64,000 nucleotides of DNA from Deltaproteobacteria bacterium (GTDB taxonomy: Bacteria; Desulfobacterota; Desulfobacteria; Desulfobacterales; Desulfosarcinaceae). The stretch's first letter is position 1. Every line of letters begins with the position of its first letter. Shown here piece by piece: positions 36,934-46,969 of the stretch. The notes beneath the pieces were generated by a model. It searched no databases. It saw only the letters and a program-made list of their open reading frames with translations, and was not told the origin of the DNA. Made by a program: the position numbers and the translations under genes. The DNA is taken from contig JAHLLR010000003.1 of the NCBI GenBank assembly GCA_020444075.1, forward strand, positions 62,001 through 126,000, given 5' to 3'.

Positions 36934-38487
36934 CTATCCAACCACCTTGATCCGTCCCACCGCCGCCTCCACCGCATCGAGAATTTCGCCGGATCGCAGT
37001 ACGTTCAACATGGTTTCCATATCTTTATACAGCTCCCGGTCTTCGGCCATGTAGGGCACATGACGCCGGATTACCCGGTAGGCCTCGCGGGTGCCTTTTC
37101 CGGCTATCAACTTCCGTTTTTCGGTGAGCAGATCGTAGGCCTGTGCCGCACAGAGCAGTTCGATGGCGATGACGCTTTCCACGTTGGTGAGAATTTCCCG
37201 GCTCTGGCGGATGGCGATGGTTCCCATGCTTACATGGTCCTCTTTATTGGCGGAGGTGGGGATGGAATCCACACAGGCCGGGTGGGCCAGCACCTTGTTT
37301 TCCGATACCAGAGCGGCGGCGGCATACTGGCCGATCATGAAACCGGAGTTGATCCCTCCCTGTTTGATCAGGAAAGCGGGCAGTTCACTGAGCTGCGGGT
37401 TGACCAGCCGTTCGATGCGCCGTTCGGAAACGCTGCCCAGTTCCGCCAGCCCCATGGAGAGATAGTCGGCGGCCATGGCGATGGGCTGTCCATGGAAATT
37501 GCCGCCCAGCCGCACCTCTTCGGTGTCCGGGAAAATCAGCGGGTTGGTGGTGGTGGAATTGATTTCAATGTCGATAACCCGGCGGGCGTGGGCCACCGCA
37601 TCCTTGCTGGCACCGTGGATCTGGGGTGCGCAGCGCAGGGTATAGGCGTCCTGGACCCGGGCACAACCTTCGTGAGAAGTAATGATCTCGCTGGCCGCGG
37701 TCAGCCGGAGCATATTATCGGCGGTAACCAGCTGTCCCGGGTGGGGGCGAACCTGGTGGATGCGCGGGTCAAACTCGCTGTTGGAGCCCATGAGCACCTC
37801 GAGGGTCATGGCGCAGGCGATGTCCGCCATCTTGGACAGGCGCACCGCGTCGTTGACCACCAGGGCGCCGATGGCGGTCATCACCTGGGTGCCGTTGATC
37901 AGGGCCAGCCCCTCCCCCGCGGCAAGAACCAGCGGGGCCAGCTCGATCCGTTCCAGGGCCGCAGCGCCTGAAATGCGGTTTCCCTGATAAAAGGCCTCGC
38001 CTTTGCCGATGAGCACCAGACCCAGGTGGGCCGTGGGTGCCAAATCACCGCTGGCCCCCACCGAGCCCTTCTCCGGAACCACCGGCGTCACGCCATGATT
38101 GAGAAAAGCCAGCAGATATCGAATGGTCTCCATGCGGCAGCCGGAATAGCCCAGGCACAGGTCGTGGATACGCAGGGCCATGATGGCCCGGACCACGGCT
38201 TCGGGCAGCGGGTTGCCCACGCCGGCGGCATGGCTCATGAGAATATTTTCCTGAAGCTTCCGGGTGTCCTTTTCGGAGATGATCACGTTGCACAGAGCCC
38301 CAAACCCGGTGGTGATGCCATAGATGACGCGTTTTTCCTTCACCCATCGCTCGATCAGGGCGCTGGTTTTCGCCACCCGGCCTTCTCCGGCAGAAGACAC
38401 GCGGACTTCACAACCGGATCGGGCAATCGTCACCAGATCGTCAATTGAAATTTTCTCTTTATCCAGCAGTATCGGTTCCATGGTCAT
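36934..38487 (-). CDS. hutH: Histidine ammonia-lyase
   Basis: MIO-forming ASG in GSVGASGDLAPTAHL; YGITTGFGALCNVII; NKEDHVSMGTIA. Confidence 0.95.
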   Translation of the reverse strand: MTMEPILLDKEKISIDDLVTIARSGCEVRVSSAGEGRVAKTSALIERWVKEKRVIYGITTGFGALCNVIISEKDTRKLQENILMSHAAGVGNPLPEAVVRAIMALRIHDLCLGYSGCRMETIRYLLAFLNHGVTPVVPEKGSVGASGDLAPTAHLGLVLIGKGEAFYQGNRISGAAALERIELAPLVLAAGEGLALINGTQVMTAIGALVVNDAVRLSKMADIACAMTLEVLMGSNSEFDPRIHQVRPHPGQLVTADNMLRLTAASEIITSHEGCARVQDAYTLRCAPQIHGASKDAVAHARRVIDIEINSTTTNPLIFPDTEEVRLGGNFHGQPIAMAADYLSMGLAELGSVSERRIERLVNPQLSELPAFLIKQGGINSGFMIGQYAAAALVSENKVLAHPACVDSIPTSANKEDHVSMGTIAIRQSREILTNVESVIAIELLCAAQAYDLLTEKRKLIAGKGTREAYRVIRRHVPYMAEDRELYKDMETMLNVLRSGEILDAVEAAVGRIKVVG

Positions 38488-40526
38488 CGATCTTCTCCAT
38501 CCATTTTGGCAAACAACTTGTCCACCGCCGCATTGACTGCATCCTCGTCGGTCAGAAAGGGGATCGTGATCTGATCGCCGTTGTCGTTTTCCCGGTTATA
38601 GGCGGCGGCCACCTGCATGGCGTTGGGGTTCCTGGCCCAGTTGCGCCGGGCCACTCCGCCCATGACATCCCAGTTCATGGCCGACCGGATGATCTCATCC
38701 ACCCGCCGGCTGCCGTCCAGAACCAGGCCGAAGCCTCCGTTGACGGCCTTGCCGATGCCGGTGCCCCCGCCGTTGTGCAGCGCCACCAGGGACATGCCCC
38801 GGGCGGCGTTTCCCGCAAAGCAATGGGCGGCCATGTCTGCGGTCACGTTGCTGCCGTCGGTGATATTGGCGGTTTCCCGGAACGGTGAATCAGTGCCGCC
38901 GGGGTCGTGGTGGTCCCTGCCCAGCATGATGGGACCCACGTCCTTGTTTCTCACCATGGCGTTGAAGGCCAGGGCGATGTTCATGCGCCCCTGCGCATCC
39001 TGGTAAAGGATCCTCGCCTGACTGCCCACCACCAGGCGGTTCCTGCCGGCATCGCGGATCCACACGTAGTTGTCCCGGTCCTCGGGGCGACGGTCGGGAT
39101 CGATGCAGGCCATGGCCGTCCGGTCGGTTTTTTCCAGGTCCTGCGGATCGCCGCTGAGGCACACCCACCGGAAAGGCCCGTATCCGTAGTCGAAAATGGG
39201 CCCCATGATGTCCTCGAAATAGGAGGGGAAGACGAAGCCATCCTTTACGTCATGGCCGTTACGGGCTACATCCATGACCCCGGCATCGAAGACGGCTTTC
39301 AAAAAAGCGTTGCCGTAGTCGAAGAAATACGCGCCCCGTTGGGCCAGTGTCCGGATCAGGGAGATGTGGGTTTTGAGACTGGCATCCACCAGCCGACGGA
39401 AGGTTTGGCGATCCTCGGAGAGCAGCCGGGTGCGCTCCTCGAAACTGACCCCCTGGGGGCAGTAGCCGCCGTCGTAAACCACATGGCAGGAGGTCTGATC
39501 CGAAAGCAGGTCCACAGGGATATTTTTTTCAACCATGTATTGCAGCAGGTCCACCACATTGCCGTGGTAGGCGATGGAGAGGGCGCGTTTTTCGTTCCTG
39601 GCCGCAAGGGCCGCTTTAAAAATCTCGGCAAGGTTGTCGGAAACCATGTTCACCCACCCCTGGCGGAGGCGGGTGTCTATGCGAGACCCGTCTACCTCGG
39701 CGATGACGGAAACGGTCCCTGCAATCTCGGCGGCCTTGGGCTGGGCACCGCTCATGCCCCCCAGCCCCGAGGAAACGAAAAGCAGACCGGCCAGGTTTCC
39801 GTCGGCCGGGACGCCGCACATCTTGCGGCCGGCGCCCAGCAAGGTGTTGTAGGTACCGTGGACGATACCCTGGGGGCCGATGTACATCCAGCCGCCGGCG
39901 GTCATCTGACCATAGGAGGAAACCCCCATCTGAGCGGCTATCTCCCAATCGTCCGGGTTGTCAAAAAGCCCCACCATCAGCCCGTTGGTGATGATGGTAC
40001 GGGGGGTTTTCGGGCCGGAGCGAAACAGCCCCAGGGGGTGGCCGGACTGGACCACGAGGGTCTGGTCGTCGGTGAGCGCCTGAAGATATTTTTTAATGAG
40101 CCGGAACTGCATCCAGTTCTGACAGACGCTGCCGGTTTCGCCGTAAGTGACCAATTCGTATGGGTAAAGGGCTACGTCGATATCCAGGTTGTTGTCCATC
40201 ATCAGCTGAAAGGCCCGACCGGCCAGGCAGTTTCCCTGATATTGGTCGATGGGCAGGGCCCGGATCTCGCCCTGGGGACGAAAGCGGTAGCCATAGATGC
40301 GCCCCCGGGTTTTCAACTCCTCCAGAAATTCGGGAATCAGGGCCGTGTGATGTTGCTCGGGCACATAGCGCAGGGCATTTTTCAGAGCCACCGCGGTCTG
40401 GCTGGGACTGAGCCGGAAACCCCGATCCGGGGCACGGCGGACGTCGGGACGGAAAGTCGGCATCCGGGGCAATGGGCCGTCCAGATGAATTTTCATGGCT
40501 CGGGAGACATCGGTATTGGTCAGCAT
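38484..40526 (-). CDS. hutU: Urocanate hydratase
   Basis: QMTAGGWMYIGPQGIVHGTYNTLLGAGR; SSGLGGMSGAQPKAAEIAG; overlaps hutH start by 4 bp. Confidence 0.95.
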   Translation of the reverse strand: MLTNTDVSRAMKIHLDGPLPRMPTFRPDVRRAPDRGFRLSPSQTAVALKNALRYVPEQHHTALIPEFLEELKTRGRIYGYRFRPQGEIRALPIDQYQGNCLAGRAFQLMMDNNLDIDVALYPYELVTYGETGSVCQNWMQFRLIKKYLQALTDDQTLVVQSGHPLGLFRSGPKTPRTIITNGLMVGLFDNPDDWEIAAQMGVSSYGQMTAGGWMYIGPQGIVHGTYNTLLGAGRKMCGVPADGNLAGLLFVSSGLGGMSGAQPKAAEIAGTVSVIAEVDGSRIDTRLRQGWVNMVSDNLAEIFKAALAARNEKRALSIAYHGNVVDLLQYMVEKNIPVDLLSDQTSCHVVYDGGYCPQGVSFEERTRLLSEDRQTFRRLVDASLKTHISLIRTLAQRGAYFFDYGNAFLKAVFDAGVMDVARNGHDVKDGFVFPSYFEDIMGPIFDYGYGPFRWVCLSGDPQDLEKTDRTAMACIDPDRRPEDRDNYVWIRDAGRNRLVVGSQARILYQDAQGRMNIALAFNAMVRNKDVGPIMLGRDHHDPGGTDSPFRETANITDGSNVTADMAAHCFAGNAARGMSLVALHNGGGTGIGKAVNGGFGLVLDGSRRVDEIIRSAMNWDVMGGVARRNWARNPNAMQVAAAYNRENDNGDQITIPFLTDEDAVNAAVDKLFAKMDGEDR

Positions 40527-40540
40527 GGCATCATCCTTAA

Positions 40541-40580
40541 TTTATACTATCCGGTCAACTTGTATATACATTTATACTAT
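40541..40580. promoter_or_regulatory. Candidate HutC operator region
   Basis: Palindrome tgtatataca (40561-40570) flanked by direct repeats tttatactat at 40541-40550 and 40571-40580, in the divergent hutU/hutC intergenic region. Confidence 0.6.
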
Positions 40581-40725
40581 GAGCCATAAAAGGAAGGGAC
40601 GCTCCTGTCAAGAAAAAATGTAGACAATCCACTTCAATAATGGGATAAACGGTTAAAATAAAATCTATTGGATTGAACTGATTCATCCCATGAATTGAAA
40701 TGTTTAACAAGTTCACTATACAACA

Positions 40726-41487
40726 ATGACATCCCAAGAGCCATTGCGCACGTTACCCACCTCCAAATGCCTGTACATCAAGCAGCAGCTGATCCAGGGT
40801 ATGCGCGCCAAGCGCTTTACCGATAGGCTTCCTTCGGAAAACCAGCTGGCGGCGACGTTCGGGGTGAGCCGGATGACCGCCCGCAAGGCGCTGGTGGAGC
40901 TTGAAACCGAAGGACTGGTGGAGCGGATCCGGGGCAGAGGCACCTATGTGAAGAAATCGGATCCGGCCATGGGCTATTTTGTCGTCCAGCCCTCCCGCCG
41001 CCATGCGGAAACCCTCGATGTGGCCTATTCCACGCGGGTTCTCGAATTGAGGTCGCTGGAGAAGCCGCCACCGATGGTTGCCAAACGCATGGCCTACAGC
41101 GGGATGACCATTCTGGCCCGGCGACTCCATTGCTTCGACGGCAAGCCGGTGCGTTATGAAATCCGCCACCTGCGCGGAGACCTGTGCGGAAGCATCCTTT
41201 TCGAAGACCTGGAGACGGTTTCCATCCACGAGCTGCTCGTGGACCGTCTCGATCTGCCGCTGACCCGCGTGTGGCAGCGCATTACCGCCGAAACCCTTGA
41301 CGCCCGGACTGCGGCCGTATTGGAGGTGCCGGTCGGGCGTCCGGCCTTTCATATCCTGCGCACCACCTATACCCACGACACCCCCGTTACCTGCGTGGAG
41401 TACTTTATCCGCGGCGAACTGGCCTTTGAAGACTCCTTCGCACCGGGCCGCACCGGGCCGCCTCCCGGCCTTGGCTTCGGTCACTGA
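40726..41487 (+). CDS. hutC: GntR/UTRA family repressor, probable histidine utilization regulator
   Basis: DRLPSENQLAATFGVSRMTARKALVELETEGLVERIRGRGTYV; UTRA C-terminus; divergent from hutUH. Confidence 0.85.
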   Translation: MTSQEPLRTLPTSKCLYIKQQLIQGMRAKRFTDRLPSENQLAATFGVSRMTARKALVELETEGLVERIRGRGTYVKKSDPAMGYFVVQPSRRHAETLDVAYSTRVLELRSLEKPPPMVAKRMAYSGMTILARRLHCFDGKPVRYEIRHLRGDLCGSILFEDLETVSIHELLVDRLDLPLTRVWQRITAETLDARTAAVLEVPVGRPAFHILRTTYTHDTPVTCVEYFIRGELAFEDSFAPGRTGPPPGLGFGH

Positions 41488-41601
41488 GGTCAACATTGTA
41501 ATGCTTCAGCGGTTGTGTCAAATAATGCTCATCTGCAAGCGGCATTTTTTTTGGATTATCCTTTCCTTTGATTGTAACGGTAACAGCATCGGAGCTTCCA
41601 C

Positions 41602-42453
41602 ATGGCCTTTTCCCCCACCGACCAGTGCATTGTACTGCCCTTTCGTGCGGAAAACCGGCAACCGTTCAACGGTACTGGCCTGGCCCTCCATTTTCTCGTG
41701 GGTAACGTCTTGGTACTGCACACCGGACTCAAGGAAATGTGGTTCGGCTGGCGAGTAAGAAAGATCTTTCCGGAAAAGGCGCTGTTTCAGCGTTACTGCC
41801 GCGATGCCGCCGACCAACTGGATCTTGTTCAGATCAGCCGGTCACAGCAGGTGCGCTTCTGGATATATGGTAACTTTTCGGGCTCATCGGCGAGACTCCA
41901 CTTTTTCGACGGACAAACACCGGATGCCCTCCACGCGCCTGTCGATCTGACAAGCTCTAATGACGACAGCCTGATCCCTTTTCGCACCCAATTATTGAAA
42001 TGGCTGGAATCCATGGGACGACCCCTGCCAACCGAGCAGGTCCAGGCAGCGCTGTGGCCCGAAACGATCAGTCGTGAAGGCCTGGATGCCGTGGGCCGGG
42101 CGTTGGAGGAATTTTATTGTTATTCTGCCTATGGGGGCAAAGATCCCCTGAATGTGCTGCCGTTTAAAAAGGCGGTCGCCGCTGCACCGGAATCGTTCAT
42201 GGCACAGGATCTTTACGGATGGGCGCTTTACCGCAACCAGGACTATAAGGGCGCGCGGGGTGCATTTCTCACTGCCCTGAGAATCAATCCGGCAGGCGCC
42301 GGGGCCATGTCCGGTCTGATGGGGTGCGGGGTTTACGGCAAGGATCTGGAAGAGACCCTGTTCTGGTCCGGTCGAAAGGCCGACGTCTGCCGCCAGGACA
42401 TTCAGGAGGCCCGGGAGGCTGGCCGCCGAAGGTATGATAAAGTCAATAAATAG
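41602..42453 (+). CDS. Hypothetical protein with TPR-like C-terminus
   Basis: AQDLYGWALYRNQDYKGARGAFLTALRINPAGAGAMSGLMGCG. Confidence 0.6.
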   Translation: MAFSPTDQCIVLPFRAENRQPFNGTGLALHFLVGNVLVLHTGLKEMWFGWRVRKIFPEKALFQRYCRDAADQLDLVQISRSQQVRFWIYGNFSGSSARLHFFDGQTPDALHAPVDLTSSNDDSLIPFRTQLLKWLESMGRPLPTEQVQAALWPETISREGLDAVGRALEEFYCYSAYGGKDPLNVLPFKKAVAAAPESFMAQDLYGWALYRNQDYKGARGAFLTALRINPAGAGAMSGLMGCGVYGKDLEETLFWSGRKADVCRQDIQEAREAGRRRYDKVNK

Positions 42454-42478
42454 GCAGATCGTCCCCGATTCGCAACGT

Positions 42479-42946
42479 TCATCGTAGCGTCCGCTCCATA
42501 TAGATGACACCGGGAAGCGGATTCTCGTAGTAGGGGGGGCACTTTTGAAAACCCAAGGCGGCGTATAGGGAGAGCGCCGGCCCGAGCTTTTCGAGCGTAT
42601 CCAGACGCATTCGTGCATAGCCGGCCTCTCCGGCCCGTTCGATAACGCTCAGCGCCAGTTTTTTGCCGATACCCTGTCTCAGGTAGGCCGGCCGGACATA
42701 AAGCCGTTTCATCTCGCACACGCCCGCGTCATGGGGCCGCATGGCCACGCACCCGGCTGCCTTTCCTGACGCTGTCGCCAGCAGCAAGGCACCCTGTGGG
42801 GGTGCGTACTTACCGGGCAGGCTTGCCAGTTCCTCCTCGAAGCGTTGAAAGCAAAGGTCCACCTGGAGAAAAGCTTCATATTCGCGAAACAGCTCTCGAA
42901 GAGTCTGAATCTGGGATGGGGTTGTTGCCCGAACAATTTCGATCAT
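42479..42946 (-). CDS. GNAT family N-acetyltransferase
   Basis: EMKRLYVRPAYLRQGIGKKLALSVIERAGEAGYARMRLDTLEKLGPALSLYAALGF. Confidence 0.92.
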   Translation of the reverse strand: MIEIVRATTPSQIQTLRELFREYEAFLQVDLCFQRFEEELASLPGKYAPPQGALLLATASGKAAGCVAMRPHDAGVCEMKRLYVRPAYLRQGIGKKLALSVIERAGEAGYARMRLDTLEKLGPALSLYAALGFQKCPPYYENPLPGVIYMERTLR

Positions 42947-43065
42947 GGCGGATATCCGTCGGTGGATGTTGAAGTGACATCTTATTACGGATTGTTTTAA
43001 AAGGGAAGCCTGTCCAGATCTTTGGGTGCAGGAAATAAAAGAATCGGTGCTCGACGTTTATTCAC

Positions 43066-43998
43066 CTAACGGGCCCTTCTCTGGCTGATCCCTACACCGA
43101 TGATGACGGCGGCTGCCGCCAGACATTGGAGCCCGCTCAACGACTCACCCATGACCATCCAACCGATGGCAACGGCCGTCACCGGTACCAGGTTGATGAA
43201 CACCGATGCCCTGGATGCCGGAATGTGGCTCATCCCCCAATTATATAGCCCAAAGGCTCCCAGCGTCACCAGTGCACCCAGGAAAACAATGGCGGAAATC
43301 AGCGGAATTGTCCATTCAATCCGAGGCTCACGAAGCAGCAACACCAGCCCGGGTGAGAAAAACAGGGTGCCGGCAAACACCTGAAGCGCCGTTAGCAGCC
43401 AGGGATTGTAGCGGGCACACAGTCGCTTGACCATGATCATGTTCACTGCCGCGCAGGCCATGGCGCCCAGTTCCAGCAAATTGCCCAGCAGCGGATTGGT
43501 CGCCGTGTCATCCGAACGGCCTGACAGGCTGAGGATCGCCACGCCGGCCACCGACAGGAAAAGGCCCACGAGGGTTCTTCTTCCCAGCGGTTCGGCAAGC
43601 ATCATCCAGGCGCCGATGCCTACCATTATGGGCACAGACGCACTGATAATGCCTGCCTGGGAAGAGGTTGTAAAGCACAGGGCATTGGATTCAAGCAGAA
43701 AATAGAAGCAGGGCTGAAAAAGGACCATGGGTGCCAGCGATTTCCAATCCCCTTGGCGATAAGCGTCAAACTTCAGTCGGCCGACGAAGGGCAGGATCAC
43801 GAGCAGGGCGATGGCCATACGCAGCCACATGACCGACCAGGGGCTCATGGCTTGCACGGCCAGTCGCATGGCGGCAAATGATCCGCCCCATAAAATTACC
43901 GCCGTAAAAAGGGCCGCCACCGGTAGAAGCCTGCCGGGATCAATTACCATGCGCTTGCCGTTTCCGGCGAAGGCCCGGGTTATTGACGCATTCTTCAT
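43066..43998 (-). CDS. EamA/DMT family transporter
   Basis: Ten-TM pattern; FTAVILWGGSFAAMRLAV; SRASVFINLVPVTAVAIGWMVMGE. Confidence 0.9.
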   Translation of the reverse strand: MKNASITRAFAGNGKRMVIDPGRLLPVAALFTAVILWGGSFAAMRLAVQAMSPWSVMWLRMAIALLVILPFVGRLKFDAYRQGDWKSLAPMVLFQPCFYFLLESNALCFTTSSQAGIISASVPIMVGIGAWMMLAEPLGRRTLVGLFLSVAGVAILSLSGRSDDTATNPLLGNLLELGAMACAAVNMIMVKRLCARYNPWLLTALQVFAGTLFFSPGLVLLLREPRIEWTIPLISAIVFLGALVTLGAFGLYNWGMSHIPASRASVFINLVPVTAVAIGWMVMGESLSGLQCLAAAAVIIGVGISQRRAR

Positions 43999-44064
43999 AT
44001 TGCTTTCTCTTTCACGCTGAAAAATCACTCCGATGCAAATTGGGCTTTAATTTCAACACGCTAT

Positions 44065-44898
44065 TCAATGGGATGATTCGGACAGATACTGACCCGGGGT
44101 TGCACCGGTGTATTTCCGGAAGGTATTGGTGAAATGGCTTTGATCGGAAAACCCTACGGTCAATGCGGTCTGGGCCAGCGGTTGACCGTCTCGCAGAAGC
44201 TGTCTGGCCTGGTCGATCCGCCGCAGCGTGCGAAACAGATGCGGCGGCAGTCCGGTTTCCCGTTTGAACACTCTTAAAAAATGATATCGGCTCAATCCCG
44301 CCGCCTGGGCGACCTCCTCGAGGGATATCTTGCGGTCAAGCTGCTCCGACAGGAACGCTTTGGCATGGCGAATGGATCTGCCGGCACTCCGGAGGGGCCT
44401 GTTTTCCGGTGTTATATTTGAGCAAAAGGGGACCAGGTGAGACATAACGTCCATAATGGCCGACTCCTTTTCCAACCGGTCAGCCGGCCCCTGAACCACT
44501 CGGCAAAATCGCTGCAGGCAGCGCCACAAAAGCGGGTTTCCTACGACCATGAATGGAAATTCGGGGATGGCTGCGGGTTGACGGGAAATTTCACCAGCGG
44601 CTGCCGCCATCAGCCGCATGTCAAAATAGACCATGCGGTAGGAAATCTGTTTGCCGGGAACCGGAACCCCTGAGTGCACCTGGTTCGGATTGATCAGGGC
44701 GATCTGCCCCGCCGACACCAGCGAGCATGACTTCTCAGGCCCGAGACAATAGCTGCCCCCGGACTCCATCATGCCGATGGCATAGATGCCGTCATGGGAA
44801 TGGTCCGGGAAAATGTGCCGGCTCCCGTTAACCTGGCAGATTTCTATGCCCTCAAGTTCAGGGTCTCGCCAGTAGGTGACATTTTTTATGGGTTTCAT
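44065..44898 (-). CDS. AraC family transcriptional regulator
   Basis: ISLEEVAQAAGLSRYHFLRVFKRETGLPPHLFRTLRRIDQARQLL...VGFSDQSHFTNTFRKYTGATPGQY. Confidence 0.93.
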   Translation of the reverse strand: MKPIKNVTYWRDPELEGIEICQVNGSRHIFPDHSHDGIYAIGMMESGGSYCLGPEKSCSLVSAGQIALINPNQVHSGVPVPGKQISYRMVYFDMRLMAAAAGEISRQPAAIPEFPFMVVGNPLLWRCLQRFCRVVQGPADRLEKESAIMDVMSHLVPFCSNITPENRPLRSAGRSIRHAKAFLSEQLDRKISLEEVAQAAGLSRYHFLRVFKRETGLPPHLFRTLRRIDQARQLLRDGQPLAQTALTVGFSDQSHFTNTFRKYTGATPGQYLSESSH

Positions 44899-45222
44899 TG
44901 ACTGGGTCCGGCCCTGCTTTTTTTAACCGCGGTATAGATTTTTAATTCAGCTATTTACCACGGAGCTATTGAGCGAACGGGGAATCGATCTTCATGTATA
45001 CGGGTCTGCGCGGCACTGCCGTTACAGGCAGGGCATTCCCCGTGGCCCGCCGCGGGGAGGATTCAATTTAAAAAAAGAATCAATTGCATCCAAGAGCTAC
45101 CACAAGTCATGCACGTTTTCTTGTAAAAAATTGCTCTCCATCGAATTCATGCCCCTTGAAAATGGGCATTATCGTTTGACCTGTCCCCGCCCCATGGATA
45201 AAATGCGACATCCAAGGATTGT

Positions 45223-46950
45223 ATGCCCATGCGCCTCTATCATTTCAACACCCTGCGTGCACGATTGACAGCCCTGCTGGTATTGCCGGTGGTCCTTATC
45301 CTGCTGGTAGCCGGCATTTCAGTTTTCATCTATGCCCGTAACCTCATGCTCAGGCAATGGCACGAAACGATTATCCTTCAACTGAAACGGGCGGCCCACG
45401 AAATAGAAATGCGGCTTTCTCGTCCGGTACAACTGATGGAGATGTTTTCGCAAAGCGGCACAGACACCCCGGATACCGGTCTTTTGGAAGCCATTGTGCA
45501 CAAACTGGAAACCCTGCCGGGAGTGGTCCGGGTAAATATAAGCTGGAATTCTCCGTCATCCGGCGGACACGGCCATGGTGGCATGCGCAGTATCATGGGA
45601 GGCGGCCGGTTCATGCGCTTTCATCGGGGCGCATTCACCAAGATTGCGCCGCCGATAATTGATGAAAGCACCGGCGCCAAAACCGTCAGCGTGACCATGG
45701 TTCTCATGGATTCCTATGACACCCCTGTAGGCAACCTTGAAATCATCATCAAGTTTGACTTTCTGATGGCGAATATATCGTCTGCACGCTGGTGGCAAAA
45801 CGCCAACGCATGCATTGCCGAAAAGAAAACGGGAAAGATTGTTTTTGCCAGCGACCGGTTCCAGGACAGGATGAAGTTGGGTGAAACCGATGACCCGCTG
45901 GAGGGCAAATTGTTGAAAGCGATCGACCGGGATTTTGCAGGAACGATCTGGGGACAGGGAACTCCACCGGAACAGATAGCGGGTTTTCACAGCCTTGACA
46001 CCTTTCCCTGGGCGCTCGTGGTGTTCGCCGACGGCAGGACGATCCTGTCCCCCATCATCAGCTTCAGAAATGGGTTCCTCATCGGCGCAGTGGTTCTTAT
46101 TCTGGTCATCTACGGTATTATCCGCCTCAACGTGGACCGAATGTCCGGCACCATCAGGCGTCTTTCCGACCGTGCCGGAACGGTTGCCGCCGGTGAGGTT
46201 GAAGAAAAAATTGAGGTGAACTCCCGTGACGAACTTGGCCGACTGGCAACCAGCTTCAACACCATGATCGACGGGTTGAGGGAAAGGGACACGATTCGCA
46301 ACACCTTTGGCCGGTACATAGACCCGGATTTCGCCCGCGCCCTGTTGAAGCAGCCCGAAGCCGGTCGGCTGGGGGGCAGGCGGCAGGAGGTGGCCATTCT
46401 CATGGCCGACATTCGCGGGTTCACCCCCATGACCGAACGCCTGTCTCCGGAAGACACCATCGACCTGCTCAACCGGTATTTTTCAGCTACCATCCCGCTG
46501 GTCCAGAAAAACAGGGGCATCATCGTCGATTTTATCGGCGATGCCATCCTGGTCTTTTTTGAACCGGTGGGCCAGTCGATTGAAGCCACCGCCCATCGGT
46601 GCGTCCAATGCGCTTTTGACATGCAGGCGGCCATGGGTGAACTTAATCGTGAACTGGCCGCACAGGAACTGCCTGCGCTGAAGATGGGCATCGGCGTCCA
46701 CACCGGGCCGGTCGTGGTGGGCAACATCGGATCGAAAACCCGGAAAAAGTATGGTATCGTCGGCGCACCCGTAAATATCGCCCAGCGCATCCAGGGACAG
46801 TCGGGAGAGGGGGAAACGGTGGTTTCCGAGCCGGTGGTCGACAAGATCGGATCCCGGGTGGTGGTGGCCCGTTCATTCTCGGCAACCCTCAAAGGGGTAT
46901 CGGCACCGGTGAAGCTATACGCGATCAATCCGTGCGAAAGCATCGCATGA
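45223..46950 (+). CDS. Membrane adenylate/guanylate cyclase with periplasmic sensor, HAMP and class III catalytic domain
   Basis: Two TMs; HAMP-like VNSRDELGRLATSFNTM; VAILMADIRGFTPMTERL, GIIVDFIGDAILVFF, GVHTGPVVVGNIGS. Confidence 0.9.
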   Translation: MPMRLYHFNTLRARLTALLVLPVVLILLVAGISVFIYARNLMLRQWHETIILQLKRAAHEIEMRLSRPVQLMEMFSQSGTDTPDTGLLEAIVHKLETLPGVVRVNISWNSPSSGGHGHGGMRSIMGGGRFMRFHRGAFTKIAPPIIDESTGAKTVSVTMVLMDSYDTPVGNLEIIIKFDFLMANISSARWWQNANACIAEKKTGKIVFASDRFQDRMKLGETDDPLEGKLLKAIDRDFAGTIWGQGTPPEQIAGFHSLDTFPWALVVFADGRTILSPIISFRNGFLIGAVVLILVIYGIIRLNVDRMSGTIRRLSDRAGTVAAGEVEEKIEVNSRDELGRLATSFNTMIDGLRERDTIRNTFGRYIDPDFARALLKQPEAGRLGGRRQEVAILMADIRGFTPMTERLSPEDTIDLLNRYFSATIPLVQKNRGIIVDFIGDAILVFFEPVGQSIEATAHRCVQCAFDMQAAMGELNRELAAQELPALKMGIGVHTGPVVVGNIGSKTRKKYGIVGAPVNIAQRIQGQSGEGETVVSEPVVDKIGSRVVVARSFSATLKGVSAPVKLYAINPCESIA

Positions 46951-46969
46951 AAGTCGGAAAGGCAAATAA

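Noticed and set aside
37060-37971. 303-aa plus-strand ORF opposite hutH
   Set aside because: Antisense shadow of a confident gene.
38907-40589. 560-aa plus-strand ORF opposite hutU
   Set aside because: Antisense of a well-supported urocanate hydratase; no recognisable domains.
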